Source: Clostridiales bacterium UBA4039 (GTDB lineage: Bacteria > Bacillota > Clostridia > Lachnospirales > Vallitaleaceae). From it: 40,916 nucleotides of DNA. Location: assembly GCA_002382805.1 (NCBI GenBank), contig DGAD01000028.1, forward strand, positions 1-40,916, given 5' to 3'. This document shows, one piece after another, positions 25,487 to 34,117 of the stretch. The notes below the pieces were generated by a model. The model had not been told where the DNA came from. It made no database searches and saw only the letters and a program-made list of their open reading frames with translations. Made by a program: the position numbers and the translations under genes. Position 1 is the stretch's first letter, and the number at the start of each line of letters is the position of its first letter.

Positions 25487-25962
25487 TATAATCTCTCCTT
25501 TATCTTCTTTTTGGCTCGATGGTAAGTGACTCTTGCCCAGCTTTCCGTCTTCATAAATAAATTACCAATCTGAAGAAATGATAGTTCTCCAAATACACGT
25601 AATGTAAATACTTCCTTGTAGGGTTCTTCAAGCTCGTGCAATATTTTATGAATCTCAATAGCTCTTTCTTTTACGACCAGTAGATTTTCAATATCTATAG
25701 CATCTGAATATTCTTGTGTTTTATCCGTCATACTTAGTGTCTTTTTTTGTTTTGCTGAATAGGAAAAATATGTGTTTTTTGCAATTTGGCACAGCCATAC
25801 ATATAATTTGCTTTTCCCATCAAATTTATCAATGTTTTTTAATGCCTTAAAAAAAGTTTCTTGGGTAATCTCTTCAGCAACCACTGCATTTTTACTTAAA
25901 GATAAAACATACTTATATACATCTTTAAAATACGCCTTGTATATTTGATCAAAATTCGTCAC
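25486..25962 (-). CDS. ECF-type RNA polymerase sigma factor
   Basis: A 158-residue group IV sigma factor. Region 2 is FKDVYKYVLSLSKNAVVAEEITQETFFKAL followed by LYVWLCQIAKNTYFSYSAKQK; region 4 is EPYKEVFTLRVFGELSFLQIGNLFMKTESWARVTYHRAKKKIKE. It uses a GTG start with GAGGTG upstream. The anti-sigma gene is translationally coupled. It is close in type to the sigma factor at 40359-40868 (both have a short membrane anti-sigma partner). Confidence 0.92.
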   Translation of the reverse strand: MTNFDQIYKAYFKDVYKYVLSLSKNAVVAEEITQETFFKALKNIDKFDGKSKLYVWLCQIAKNTYFSYSAKQKKTLSMTDKTQEYSDAIDIENLLVVKERAIEIHKILHELEEPYKEVFTLRVFGELSFLQIGNLFMKTESWARVTYHRAKKKIKERL

Positions 25963-26046
25963 TCTTTCACCTCGCTTTCCTCTATAAGACTCGATAAGTC
26001 AAGATTCGTTACAAACTTTTTTATCTTTTTTATCTTTTGCTTAATT

Positions 26047-26928
26047 CTATGAACTTATAATCGGCAAATATATTTCTACCGTTCTTTTACTATTTCCTTC
26101 CTCTGAATGTGGATAATGCTCTAATGCAAACCGATGGTCAAGTCTATACCCACTCTCTGGCAACCATTGCATGTACATATAGTTCCAGGCTTCTTCATAT
26201 TCATCCGGCCCAACACAAAATCTTCCTACCCCATATTTTCCCATGGGAAGATTTAATTGACCGATGTTACCACTAACCTCTAACGCTTGTTCCACGGACA
26301 TACACACACTTAAACGCAAGTATTCTTCCTGCGTCTCTTGCCCAAAATCATGATAAAGCACAAACCACCTTGTACGCTTTGAGATTAAATCCCTCGCTTT
26401 TGCCCATTGATACAGATGAAAAAAAAGTTCAGAAAAAAGCGCACTATCCCCTTTATAGACGCCTGTATTTCGAATATAAATCAGCTTCATAGCTGCTTCT
26501 TCTGTAATAAAAGTGTCTATAGGTTCAATGCGCATTTCTAGTTTTTGGGATGTATGTAAAATCATGGGAGACGGACATAGGCGTGAATATTTTTTCCAGT
26601 AAGCACTTCCACTCATTCCATATTTCCCTTGAAAGGCTTTTGCAAACGACGCTTGATGTTCAAATCCCACTCTAGCCGCAATATTGTTAATGGATTGTGT
26701 TCTATCTGCAAGTAACATATAAGCTGCTTTTTCTAATCGAAGCCGTTTAATAAAACTATAGAGGCTCTCGCCTACAACGCCTGAAAAAATACGTTGAAAA
26801 TGATATTCACTAAAGTGTGCAATATTCGCTAGCTCTTTTATCGTTAATGTTTGACTTAAGTGCTCTTCAATATAATCTTGCACTTGATTGATTGGTTTTT
26901 GATAAGGGTTTATCTCACGATTATGCAT
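26047..26928 (-). CDS. AraC-family regulator with GyrI-like effector domain
   Basis: A 293-residue intact regulator. The N-terminal AraC domain (about 10-112) has both helix-turn-helix units (LTIKELANIAHFSEYHFQRIF and NIAARVGFEHQASFAKAFQGKYG). The C-terminal half (about 130-290) is a GyrI/Rob-type small-molecule-binding domain (MKLIYIRNTGVYKG, LPMGKYGVGRFCVGPDEYEEAWNYMYMQWLPESGY). Such proteins (SAV/BmrR/Rob class) sense drugs or amphipathic compounds. GGGAG precedes the ATG. It lies downstream of the TrmO-UvrA gene on the same strand. Confidence 0.9.
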   Translation of the reverse strand: MHNREINPYQKPINQVQDYIEEHLSQTLTIKELANIAHFSEYHFQRIFSGVVGESLYSFIKRLRLEKAAYMLLADRTQSINNIAARVGFEHQASFAKAFQGKYGMSGSAYWKKYSRLCPSPMILHTSQKLEMRIEPIDTFITEEAAMKLIYIRNTGVYKGDSALFSELFFHLYQWAKARDLISKRTRWFVLYHDFGQETQEEYLRLSVCMSVEQALEVSGNIGQLNLPMGKYGVGRFCVGPDEYEEAWNYMYMQWLPESGYRLDHRFALEHYPHSEEGNSKRTVEIYLPIISS

Positions 26929-26992
26929 ATGTATTCTCCCTATTTTTATTTCATCATATCATATCGTTGATGCGCTTATCAATGCTTGAACC

Positions 26993-29900
26993 TTATTTCT
27001 TTATATAACCGCTACGCATAAGTTCTCCTCCTTGATCGCCTCCTTTTGGACCAAGCTCTATCAGATAGTCGCAGTTTTTTATCATCATAAGATTATGCTC
27101 AATAATGATAAGCGTCGCTCCTCTTGATTTTAGTCGTTTTAAAACCGCTATGATTTTTTGAGTATCTTCATCACTTAACCCCGTTGTCGGCTCATCCAAG
27201 ATATATAGTGTTTGAGATCCGCGTTTTTTAACTAGTTCCTTTGCAAGTTTTATTCGTTGCGCTTCTCCACCTGAGAGCGTCGTTGCACTTTGTCCCAGCT
27301 TTAGATATCCTAAACCTATTTGATCGAGTGTTAAAAGATACTGAAAAATCCTATCGTCATGTTCATAAATTTTCAACAACTCTTGAATCTCAACGTCAAG
27401 GATATCAGCTATGGACATACCTTTTTCTTTTATATTTAGGATGTTGTCCGCGTATCGCTTTCCATGACATTGGCTACAGGGTATATATATATCTTCCATG
27501 TAATGCATATTCACAGCCACTTCGCCAAGCCCTTTACACTTCGGGCATTGTCCTTTTGTAGAGTTAAAACTAAAGCTTGCCTTTGTCAAACCTTGAGCTC
27601 TTGCTTGTTGCGTACCGGCATAGCGTTCACGTAGCAAGTCAAAGACACCGGTATATGTACCTGGTGTGGAGCGCGGATTGCTTCCTATAGGACTTTGGTT
27701 GACATAGCATACCTGCTCATATGCTTCAAGTCCAACAACCGCCTCGACTTCACCTGACGCTTCGACGGTTTTACCCATATGTTTTAATATAGCCGGATAT
27801 AATGTTTTTGCAATCAGGCTACTCTTACCTGAGCCACTAACACCGATAACTGCTGTTAGTTGTCCTATAGGAATCGTCACATCAATATTTTTCAAATTAT
27901 AGGTTGCAACTTTTTTCATCTGAATAGCTGCTTCTTGCTTCGTATACAATTTAATGTCTCCTATTGCTTTTGCCTCAGCAGACATTGTTTTAGGATCTCT
28001 CAAATGTTCTAAAGGAACATTCGAGACAATCTCTCCACCATAAACCCCTGCTCTAGGTCCCATTACAAGATGAACATCTGCAATCTCCAAGAAGCTTTTC
28101 TTATGTTCAACAATAAGTATTGTGTTATCTTGTCTTTTTAGCTCCAACAGTGTCTTCATTAAAAATTGATAGTCTTTTGGATGTAACCCCTTAGAAGGTT
28201 CATCCATAATATAGGTGATATTACTAAGCCCTGAACCCAATTGACTAGCCAACTTAAGCCTTTGAGCCTCACCGGTAGAGAGGCTTGGTATGCTTCTGTC
28301 TATGGAAAGGTAACCAATACCTACATCCAATATACGCTTTAAACGCCGATTTAGTTGAACAAAAAGCTTCTTCGTTTGCTCCTGTTGGTTATGTGGTAAA
28401 TGCATATACATATGATGGCACCATGTGTGGAGTTCATCACTACTTAACTTAATCACCGTCACATAGCGATCTCCCATAATATTCACTAATCGTCCTTCCG
28501 GTTGTAACCGCTCTCCTTGGCATTCACTACATATTTGTTTCGTCATATATCGCTGCACTTGTGCATTGGTTTTTGATGAACTTGTCGAGTGCATCAAGCG
28601 CTCAATTAAAGGTATAGCTCCCTCTACAGGTCGAACAATCGTTCCACTACGTCCTTTAGCATTTTTATAATCCAAACGAACGTTTCGACCATTCGATCCG
28701 TGAAGCATTTCTTGTTTAAATCGCTCCGGCAATTGATTATATGCAAGTTCTAAATCAACCTCTAGATCCGCTGCCAATGCCAGCACTTCGCCTCGAATCC
28801 AATTAGCATTTGGATTTTCTCTATGTTTTCTTAAATTACCATATAATGACGACGCCCCATCAAGCAAAGATTTTTCTGGCGCTTCAACGATTTTAGATGG
28901 ATCACCCCCCATCTGCATGCCTAAACCTTTGCAAACAGGGCACATATAATCAGGATGGTTCGAACTAAATAGTTGCGGTGTTCGATCAAAGAAAACCTCA
29001 CCGCAGGATGAGCAAACATTACCTGCATCAATTTCATGGTGACATATCGGACATATACGCTGCCCGATAATTGAAAAAATCAACTTGAGAATATCACCAA
29101 TTTTTGTAACACTTCCAACACTTGACCTCGGATTTGCTCCTAAAGCTCTTTGATCGATTGCAATAGCTGGCTGTAAACCAGTGATATTATCCACGTAGCG
29201 ATCCGATAGAGCTACATCCCCCATCGGATTTGATAAAATAAGATCCATAAATTGTCTTTGACTTTCTGCATATAAAATATCAAATGCCAAATTGGATTTT
29301 CCACTGCCGCTGACCCCTGAAATCAGCGTAATTTTATTTTTGGGTATTTTAACGGATAGATTTTTCAAATTATGAATATGTGCATTATGAATCTGAATAT
29401 TTTTGGAATCCTCTTCATGTTCATCCAAAGGAATCTGTTCAAGATCCATGGATAGTTTCTTGAATTTTAAATCCTTTGTTTGCATTGGTCTTGCATCAAC
29501 CTCTTTAGGTTGTGCAAAGGTTTTTTTCTTTGTCCAATGCGAAACCCAGCTAGGTACACCGGCACTCTTAATACAATCCATTGAAGGTTGATAAAACATC
29601 ACTTGTAATATTTTACTTCCTATAAAGCCATCAAATCCTATAATCTCAATGAAGCCATCATCATGCCAAACATTATTCACACGAACAAGCGTCGACCCTA
29701 TCGGATTTGGGCGGACTGGTGAACGTGTAGCAAATACGCCTGTACGGGGAGCATGGTTATACGGTGGCATGCATGTCCTGATTTTTCGAAAATTATCTCC
29801 ATCAAAGCGATCAAACCACCATAAAACACGTAAGTAGTCTCCTTGTTGAATGTGGTGGATATTTGTATCCGTCTTATTTAATTGAATCCCCATACGCTTG

Positions 29901-30259
29901 CCATAACGCATGTATTCACCAATGGAGTCCCCTTGATAATTTATACAAAATCGTTGGACAGGTTCTTTGGCTTCCTCAATAACTTCCTCAATTGAAAAAT
30001 ACGGCTTAATATCAACTAATTCTCCTTTAAACTCATGATTATCCATTGTAACTTTAAAAAGAATCTCAGCTCTATCTAGAGAAATATGAATAATTTCAAC
30101 ACTATAGACTTCAAGTCGGTTATTTGAACGCATGAATAATATACAGTGAGAAAAAAGGTCTAGTTTAGTCAATGCTTTGCTATACCCATCTTCCAACTTA
30201 AGAATTCCTTCTAGATGTTTACTTTTTCGTTTTACACTTCCTATTTTTAACCATTTCAT
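26993..30259 (-). CDS. Fusion of two TrmO-like modules with a UvrA lacking the UvrB-binding domain
   Basis: A 1,088-residue fusion. Residues of about 1-100 resemble the first half of TrmO (IGSVKRKSKHLEGILKLEDGYSKALTKLDLFSHCILF). Residues 110-265 are a second TrmO-like module with the family signature RTGVFATRSPVRPNPIGS. TrmO uses S-adenosylmethionine to methylate N6 of t6A37 in tRNA. From about 285 on is UvrA: Walker A GVSGSGKSN, a CPIC/CSSC zinc site, CPVCKGLG, signature LSTGEAQR, second Walker A GVSGSGKSS, zinc site CPKC/CSQC, LSGGEAQR and DEPTTGL. The first zinc site runs directly into FSSNHPDYMCPVCKGLG, so the UvrB-binding insertion of classical UvrA is missing, as in UvrA2/DrrC-type proteins. 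The ATG at 30259 follows AAGGAGGG; an upstream ATG overlaps that site. Function beyond DNA binding is unknown. Confidence 0.85.
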   Translation of the reverse strand: MKWLKIGSVKRKSKHLEGILKLEDGYSKALTKLDLFSHCILFMRSNNRLEVYSVEIIHISLDRAEILFKVTMDNHEFKGELVDIKPYFSIEEVIEEAKEPVQRFCINYQGDSIGEYMRYGKRMGIQLNKTDTNIHHIQQGDYLRVLWWFDRFDGDNFRKIRTCMPPYNHAPRTGVFATRSPVRPNPIGSTLVRVNNVWHDDGFIEIIGFDGFIGSKILQVMFYQPSMDCIKSAGVPSWVSHWTKKKTFAQPKEVDARPMQTKDLKFKKLSMDLEQIPLDEHEEDSKNIQIHNAHIHNLKNLSVKIPKNKITLISGVSGSGKSNLAFDILYAESQRQFMDLILSNPMGDVALSDRYVDNITGLQPAIAIDQRALGANPRSSVGSVTKIGDILKLIFSIIGQRICPICHHEIDAGNVCSSCGEVFFDRTPQLFSSNHPDYMCPVCKGLGMQMGGDPSKIVEAPEKSLLDGASSLYGNLRKHRENPNANWIRGEVLALAADLEVDLELAYNQLPERFKQEMLHGSNGRNVRLDYKNAKGRSGTIVRPVEGAIPLIERLMHSTSSSKTNAQVQRYMTKQICSECQGERLQPEGRLVNIMGDRYVTVIKLSSDELHTWCHHMYMHLPHNQQEQTKKLFVQLNRRLKRILDVGIGYLSIDRSIPSLSTGEAQRLKLASQLGSGLSNITYIMDEPSKGLHPKDYQFLMKTLLELKRQDNTILIVEHKKSFLEIADVHLVMGPRAGVYGGEIVSNVPLEHLRDPKTMSAEAKAIGDIKLYTKQEAAIQMKKVATYNLKNIDVTIPIGQLTAVIGVSGSGKSSLIAKTLYPAILKHMGKTVEASGEVEAVVGLEAYEQVCYVNQSPIGSNPRSTPGTYTGVFDLLRERYAGTQQARAQGLTKASFSFNSTKGQCPKCKGLGEVAVNMHYMEDIYIPCSQCHGKRYADNILNIKEKGMSIADILDVEIQELLKIYEHDDRIFQYLLTLDQIGLGYLKLGQSATTLSGGEAQRIKLAKELVKKRGSQTLYILDEPTTGLSDEDTQKIIAVLKRLKSRGATLIIIEHNLMMIKNCDYLIELGPKGGDQGGELMRSGYIKK

Positions 30260-30304
30260 AAAAAAAGCCCTCCTTATCGACATCCATTATATCAATAAGA
30301 AGGG
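30260..30304 (-). terminator. Terminator of the MATE gene overlapping promoter and Shine-Dalgarno of the next gene
   Basis: On the minus strand CCCTTCTTAT (30304-30295) pairs with ATAAGGAGGG (30277-30268), extended inward by a T-G pair and GATAT/ATGTC around the loop AATGG, giving about 16 continuous pairs, then CTTTTTTT. The 3' arm contains the Shine-Dalgarno AAGGAGGG of the TrmO-UvrA gene and the T-run is its spacer to the ATG. An extended -10 TGATATAAT (30294-30286) sits in the 5' arm. Confidence 0.8.
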
Positions 30305-30332
30305 TTAAAGACTTTTCCATTACTGCTATTTT

Positions 30333-31712
30333 CTACTCAAACACCTTTTTCATTGCCCTTGGCTGATCTGTTTTTTTAAGTATCTTAAATTCTTTGAATA
30401 CAAGAACCCAAGTCCAGATACATATAATCAAATCTATGCCAAACGCCCCTACATATACTGCAAATACTCCAAAAAACCTTGGCAGTATTAGCATCAACGG
30501 AATGTAGAAGACAACTTGGCGTGCAATACCTATTAAAGAAGCTACATTTCCTTTATTAATTGCCGGGAAAAATGTCATTGCCATAAAGATGACAGGTAAT
30601 ATAGGTAGCAGTGACATAAATAATCGAAAATTCATAAGATCACTGGCTAAAAAGGTGCTTTCCGGCAACATTAGATGAAGGACATTGGCTGGTGCTATCA
30701 TCATAATTAACCAAAACGGTAACAATAACAATGTTGCTACAACTGCAAACACATAAAAGCTTTGAATGACACGACGATATTTTCCTGCCCCATAATTTAT
30801 ACCCACAGCTGGCTGCAATGCACGCATCAGTCCAAATACCGGAGTGAGCATAAATGTAAATATGCGATATGCAACTCCGTAAAAGGCCACATCACTATTG
30901 GTTCCATAGGCATTGAGGGCATTTAGCACTAATACCGCTTGAATCAATGTCATGACATTCATAATCAGTGAGGACATCCCCATTGATAAAATACTTTTAA
31001 CAATCTCCGGATCACGTCGTATAGAAAATGGATTTGATTTGAAGGATGCCTTTTGACGGGCAAAGTAGATAAATGATGTCAATGTATATACAATCATTCC
31101 TATATTCGTTCCAATTGCTGCACCTTCAACGCCCATCTTAAACAGAACAATAAGGATATAATTGATAAGAATATTTACAACTAATCCGCTTCCCATCATG
31201 ACTGCGGCGCGTTTCATTCTTCCTTCTGCCCGAATAATCATATTTCCTGCTAATCCAGCAATCCAAAAGAGTGCCCCATATAAAGTCACCTTAAAGTATG
31301 CCACACCATATTCAAGCGCTTCACCTTCGCCACCCATAAAAGCCACAAGTTGACGGGCAAAAATCAACGCTCCTAGGGTAAAGAAAAGACTAGTGATAAG
31401 GGTTAAATAATTGGCATTCCCCAAAAGTTTTCTCTGTGTAGCTTCATCATTTTTTCCAATAGCAATACTTAATGCTGAACCTGCTCCCACTCCGATAAGC
31501 GACCCTATTCCAAGCGTCATCTGCGTTAAGGGATAAGCTAGGGACACACCTGCTAGTGCAGTCTCTCCTACATAACGTCCTACAAAAAACGCGTCAAAAA
31601 CGGTGTTCATGCCATACAATACCATAGCGATAACAGCCGGCCAAGCCAGTCGAATACTGACTTTCCACATATTATCATGTAATATCTGTTGTTTTTGTGA
31701 TGTCTGTTCCAT
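30333..31712 (-). CDS. MATE-family multidrug exporter
   Basis: A 459-residue membrane protein with twelve predicted spans in two similar halves, each beginning with the MATE core motif (IRLAWPAVIAMVLYGMNTVFDAFFVGRYVGETALAGVSLAYP in the first; VLNALNAYGTNSDVAFYGVAYRI in the second). These proteins export cationic drugs or metabolites in exchange for Na+ or H+. The ATG lies 4 nt after the tetR stop; AAGGAGG is inside the end of tetR, 12 nt from the ATG, which is rather long. It probably belongs to the ABC-ABC-TetR transcript and ends at a terminator. Confidence 0.92.
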   Translation of the reverse strand: MEQTSQKQQILHDNMWKVSIRLAWPAVIAMVLYGMNTVFDAFFVGRYVGETALAGVSLAYPLTQMTLGIGSLIGVGAGSALSIAIGKNDEATQRKLLGNANYLTLITSLFFTLGALIFARQLVAFMGGEGEALEYGVAYFKVTLYGALFWIAGLAGNMIIRAEGRMKRAAVMMGSGLVVNILINYILIVLFKMGVEGAAIGTNIGMIVYTLTSFIYFARQKASFKSNPFSIRRDPEIVKSILSMGMSSLIMNVMTLIQAVLVLNALNAYGTNSDVAFYGVAYRIFTFMLTPVFGLMRALQPAVGINYGAGKYRRVIQSFYVFAVVATLLLLPFWLIMMIAPANVLHLMLPESTFLASDLMNFRLFMSLLPILPVIFMAMTFFPAINKGNVASLIGIARQVVFYIPLMLILPRFFGVFAVYVGAFGIDLIICIWTWVLVFKEFKILKKTDQPRAMKKVFE

Positions 31713-31716
31713 GATG

Positions 31717-32343
31717 CTATATATCCTCCTTCACGATGTTCACATTCGATGGCTTCATGACGATTTTTCGCACAAGAGGCTCAAAGATCGTGCGTAGCTG
31801 TTGTCGATTGGTTTCTAGTACTTTGGGCTCACGGCTTGTGTTTTGCGCCATCATCATCCCATTCATCATACGACTGATAAACTTCAATTCATCGATACAT
31901 ATGTCCAAATCCACTTCAACACGCGACGTCAACCACTCAAAAAACTGTCTTTCTAAAGTCAAAAACACTTCCCATATTTCTTGATCATATAACATTTCAC
32001 ATAAGAACATTGTATAGATCCGCTTTTCATCTGTTTGATAAATAAATTTGTCCAAAATAGCTTCTGTGACCAGCGCAATATTTTCTTCATCTGTATTTTT
32101 GGGTTCTATCTGAAGCATATGCTTGTTATATTGCATATAAAACATATTGCCCTGGCGCATCATATCAATAAGAATCTGTTTTTTATCCGCATAATAGTGG
32201 TATACACCACCTTTTGATAATTCTGTATGTGCAATGATATCTTCCATCGTTGTTAAGGGATATCCTTTTTTTAAAAAGCTTTTTTGGGCTCCGGCTAAAA
32301 TCTCTTGTATTCTCTCTTCTCGTGTTTTTCTTGTCTTTGCCAT
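31717..32343 (-). CDS. TetR-family regulator of the ABC/MATE cluster
   Basis: A 208-residue regulator with the N-terminal helix-turn-helix RIQEILAGAQKSFLKKGYPLTTMEDIIAHTELSKGGVYHYYADKKQIL and an all-helical ligand domain. AAGGAG precedes the ATG. It sits 40 nt after the second ABC gene and 4 nt before the MATE gene. The 26-bp palindrome at 35959-35984, in the leader of this gene set, is a plausible binding site; that link is inference. Confidence 0.9.
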   Translation of the reverse strand: MAKTRKTREERIQEILAGAQKSFLKKGYPLTTMEDIIAHTELSKGGVYHYYADKKQILIDMMRQGNMFYMQYNKHMLQIEPKNTDEENIALVTEAILDKFIYQTDEKRIYTMFLCEMLYDQEIWEVFLTLERQFFEWLTSRVEVDLDICIDELKFISRMMNGMMMAQNTSREPKVLETNRQQLRTIFEPLVRKIVMKPSNVNIVKEDI

Positions 32344-32383
32344 CCTATCACTCCTTGATTATCCATTTTCAGATATCATATTA

Positions 32384-34117
32384 TTATTGTTGCAACTGCG
32401 CCTTAAGCATTTTTGCAAATATGGATGGGCGCTCTCTAAGTGTCTGTGGATGTCCCATTTCTGCAATTTTTCCTTCTTTTAGTACAACGATTTTATCTGC
32501 ACCTATAACGGTCCGCATACGGTGGGCAATAATAATGACCGTTTTGTTTTTTATCAGCTCACCTAAGGCTTCTTGAATTTTTGTTTCGTTTTCAGCATCT
32601 AAAGACGCTGTTGCCTCGTCTAGTAGAATAATCGGTGCATCTTTTAATATTGCACGTGCAATGGAAATTCTCTGGCGCTCTCCTCCTGAGAGCTTATCCC
32701 CATTTTCTCCTACATGGGTATCATATCCTTGCGGGAACTTTTCGATGAATTCTTCACATCTTGCAAGACGAGCCGCTTCAATAACTTGCGCGTCCGAAGC
32801 ATCCTTACGTCCCAAACGAATATTTTCCATAATACTGGAATTAAACAGTGTAACATCTTGAAACACAATGGAATAATTTGACAAAAGTGTTTCTGGATCT
32901 ATTTTAGATATGTCCTGTCCCCCCAAGGTAATACGCCCCTTATCGATATCCCAAAAACGTGCGGCTAATTTAGCTACCGTACTTTTTCCGCCTCCTGAAG
33001 GTCCAATAAGGGCTGTAACTTCTCCTTGTTTGGCTGTAAAACTGATTTCATCTAAAACCGTTTGTTCCTCATCATACCCAAAGGATACCTTTTTAAATTC
33101 AATATCGAAGTGTTTGGGATAAAACTCAGCTATTCCTTCTTGTCGTGGCATCTTAAGCATCGATTTCATACGATCAATACGTACTTGTAAAAATAGTAGC
33201 GCTGCAAAGTTGTTTAACGCTTCTATAATCGGATTATAAATTCTTGAGGCAACCACCAAAAAGACAATAAAGGTAAACGCACTAATTTCCTTCGTTGAAA
33301 GCAGATATATCCCAACCAACACAACACTTGGCAATCCGAGTTTAAGAACTACATAAGACATATTAATAAAAGCCCCAAGAAGCAGTTCTCCATGAATCAA
33401 CAGTTCTTCAAGTTTGTCCAAACTCCTCACCATACGGCTTTTAAAATGCCCTTCGCGATTGTATGATTTTATCTCTTGTGCCGAGTCCAAAGATTCTTGC
33501 AATAAATCTGAAATGGTACGCTTATGATCATAAAGCTTCTGATGTACTGATTCTTGAAATTTCTTAGACAAAGTGAAGACAATAAGCGCAACAGGAATAA
33601 CCCACAACATCGCAACGGCCATTTTCCATTGATACATCATCAAGCTTATTCCAGCTAATACTATGGTAATTGCCGACGCATATATTTGAGGTACATTATG
33701 CGAAAACATTGTTTCTACTTGCGTAGCATCTTCCATAATGGTTGACGATAAATCTGCAATATCTTTTTTTCCAAAAAAAGCTAACGGAAGTTTCTTTAAT
33801 GTCTCTGCAAGATTTATGCGCATTTTTGCACTTTCTTCATAAGTGGTGCTAAATGTTGTATGATATTGAATATATGCTATTACAAACATCACACCAAAAG
33901 CAATAAGCGCAAATGCTACATAAAAGCCTATACTTCGCATCATCTGAGGATCTTCATTGTTTTGCATAACCATAATTGCATCTTCTAGAAAAGCAAAACC
34001 TAATATTGCCGGTGCAAAAAAACTTAGGTTCAGCAGTGCCGTCCAGAGTATAGCCCGTACTAATTGTTTGCTGCCTTCATAACTTAATGCGTATTTTTCT
34101 TGAAAAAATCTATACAT
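32384..34117 (-). CDS. ABC transporter, fused membrane and ATPase domains (second half of heterodimer)
   Basis: A 577-residue half-transporter: six-span type IV membrane domain (about 1-310) and ATPase domain (about 330-577) with Walker A GPSGGGKST, Q-loop VFQDVTLF, signature LSGGERQR and Walker B IILLDEATASLD. The ATG at 34117 has AAGGTG upstream and overlaps the preceding gene by 8 nt; an earlier in-frame start lacks support. The pair resembles YbtPQ/IrtAB-like systems, which have the exporter fold but import iron-siderophores. The Fur-like box upstream of the operon agrees, but ordinary drug export cannot be excluded. Confidence 0.9.
   Translation of the reverse strand: MYRFFQEKYALSYEGSKQLVRAILWTALLNLSFFAPAILGFAFLEDAIMVMQNNEDPQMMRSIGFYVAFALIAFGVMFVIAYIQYHTTFSTTYEESAKMRINLAETLKKLPLAFFGKKDIADLSSTIMEDATQVETMFSHNVPQIYASAITIVLAGISLMMYQWKMAVAMLWVIPVALIVFTLSKKFQESVHQKLYDHKRTISDLLQESLDSAQEIKSYNREGHFKSRMVRSLDKLEELLIHGELLLGAFINMSYVVLKLGLPSVVLVGIYLLSTKEISAFTFIVFLVVASRIYNPIIEALNNFAALLFLQVRIDRMKSMLKMPRQEGIAEFYPKHFDIEFKKVSFGYDEEQTVLDEISFTAKQGEVTALIGPSGGGKSTVAKLAARFWDIDKGRITLGGQDISKIDPETLLSNYSIVFQDVTLFNSSIMENIRLGRKDASDAQVIEAARLARCEEFIEKFPQGYDTHVGENGDKLSGGERQRISIARAILKDAPIILLDEATASLDAENETKIQEALGELIKNKTVIIIAHRMRTVIGADKIVVLKEGKIAEMGHPQTLRERPSIFAKMLKAQLQQ

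Noticed and set aside
25963..26046. Possible autoregulated ECF promoter (TGTAAC ... CGAGTC) ahead of the second sigma gene
   Set aside because: Spacing and -10 do not match known ECF promoter classes well enough.
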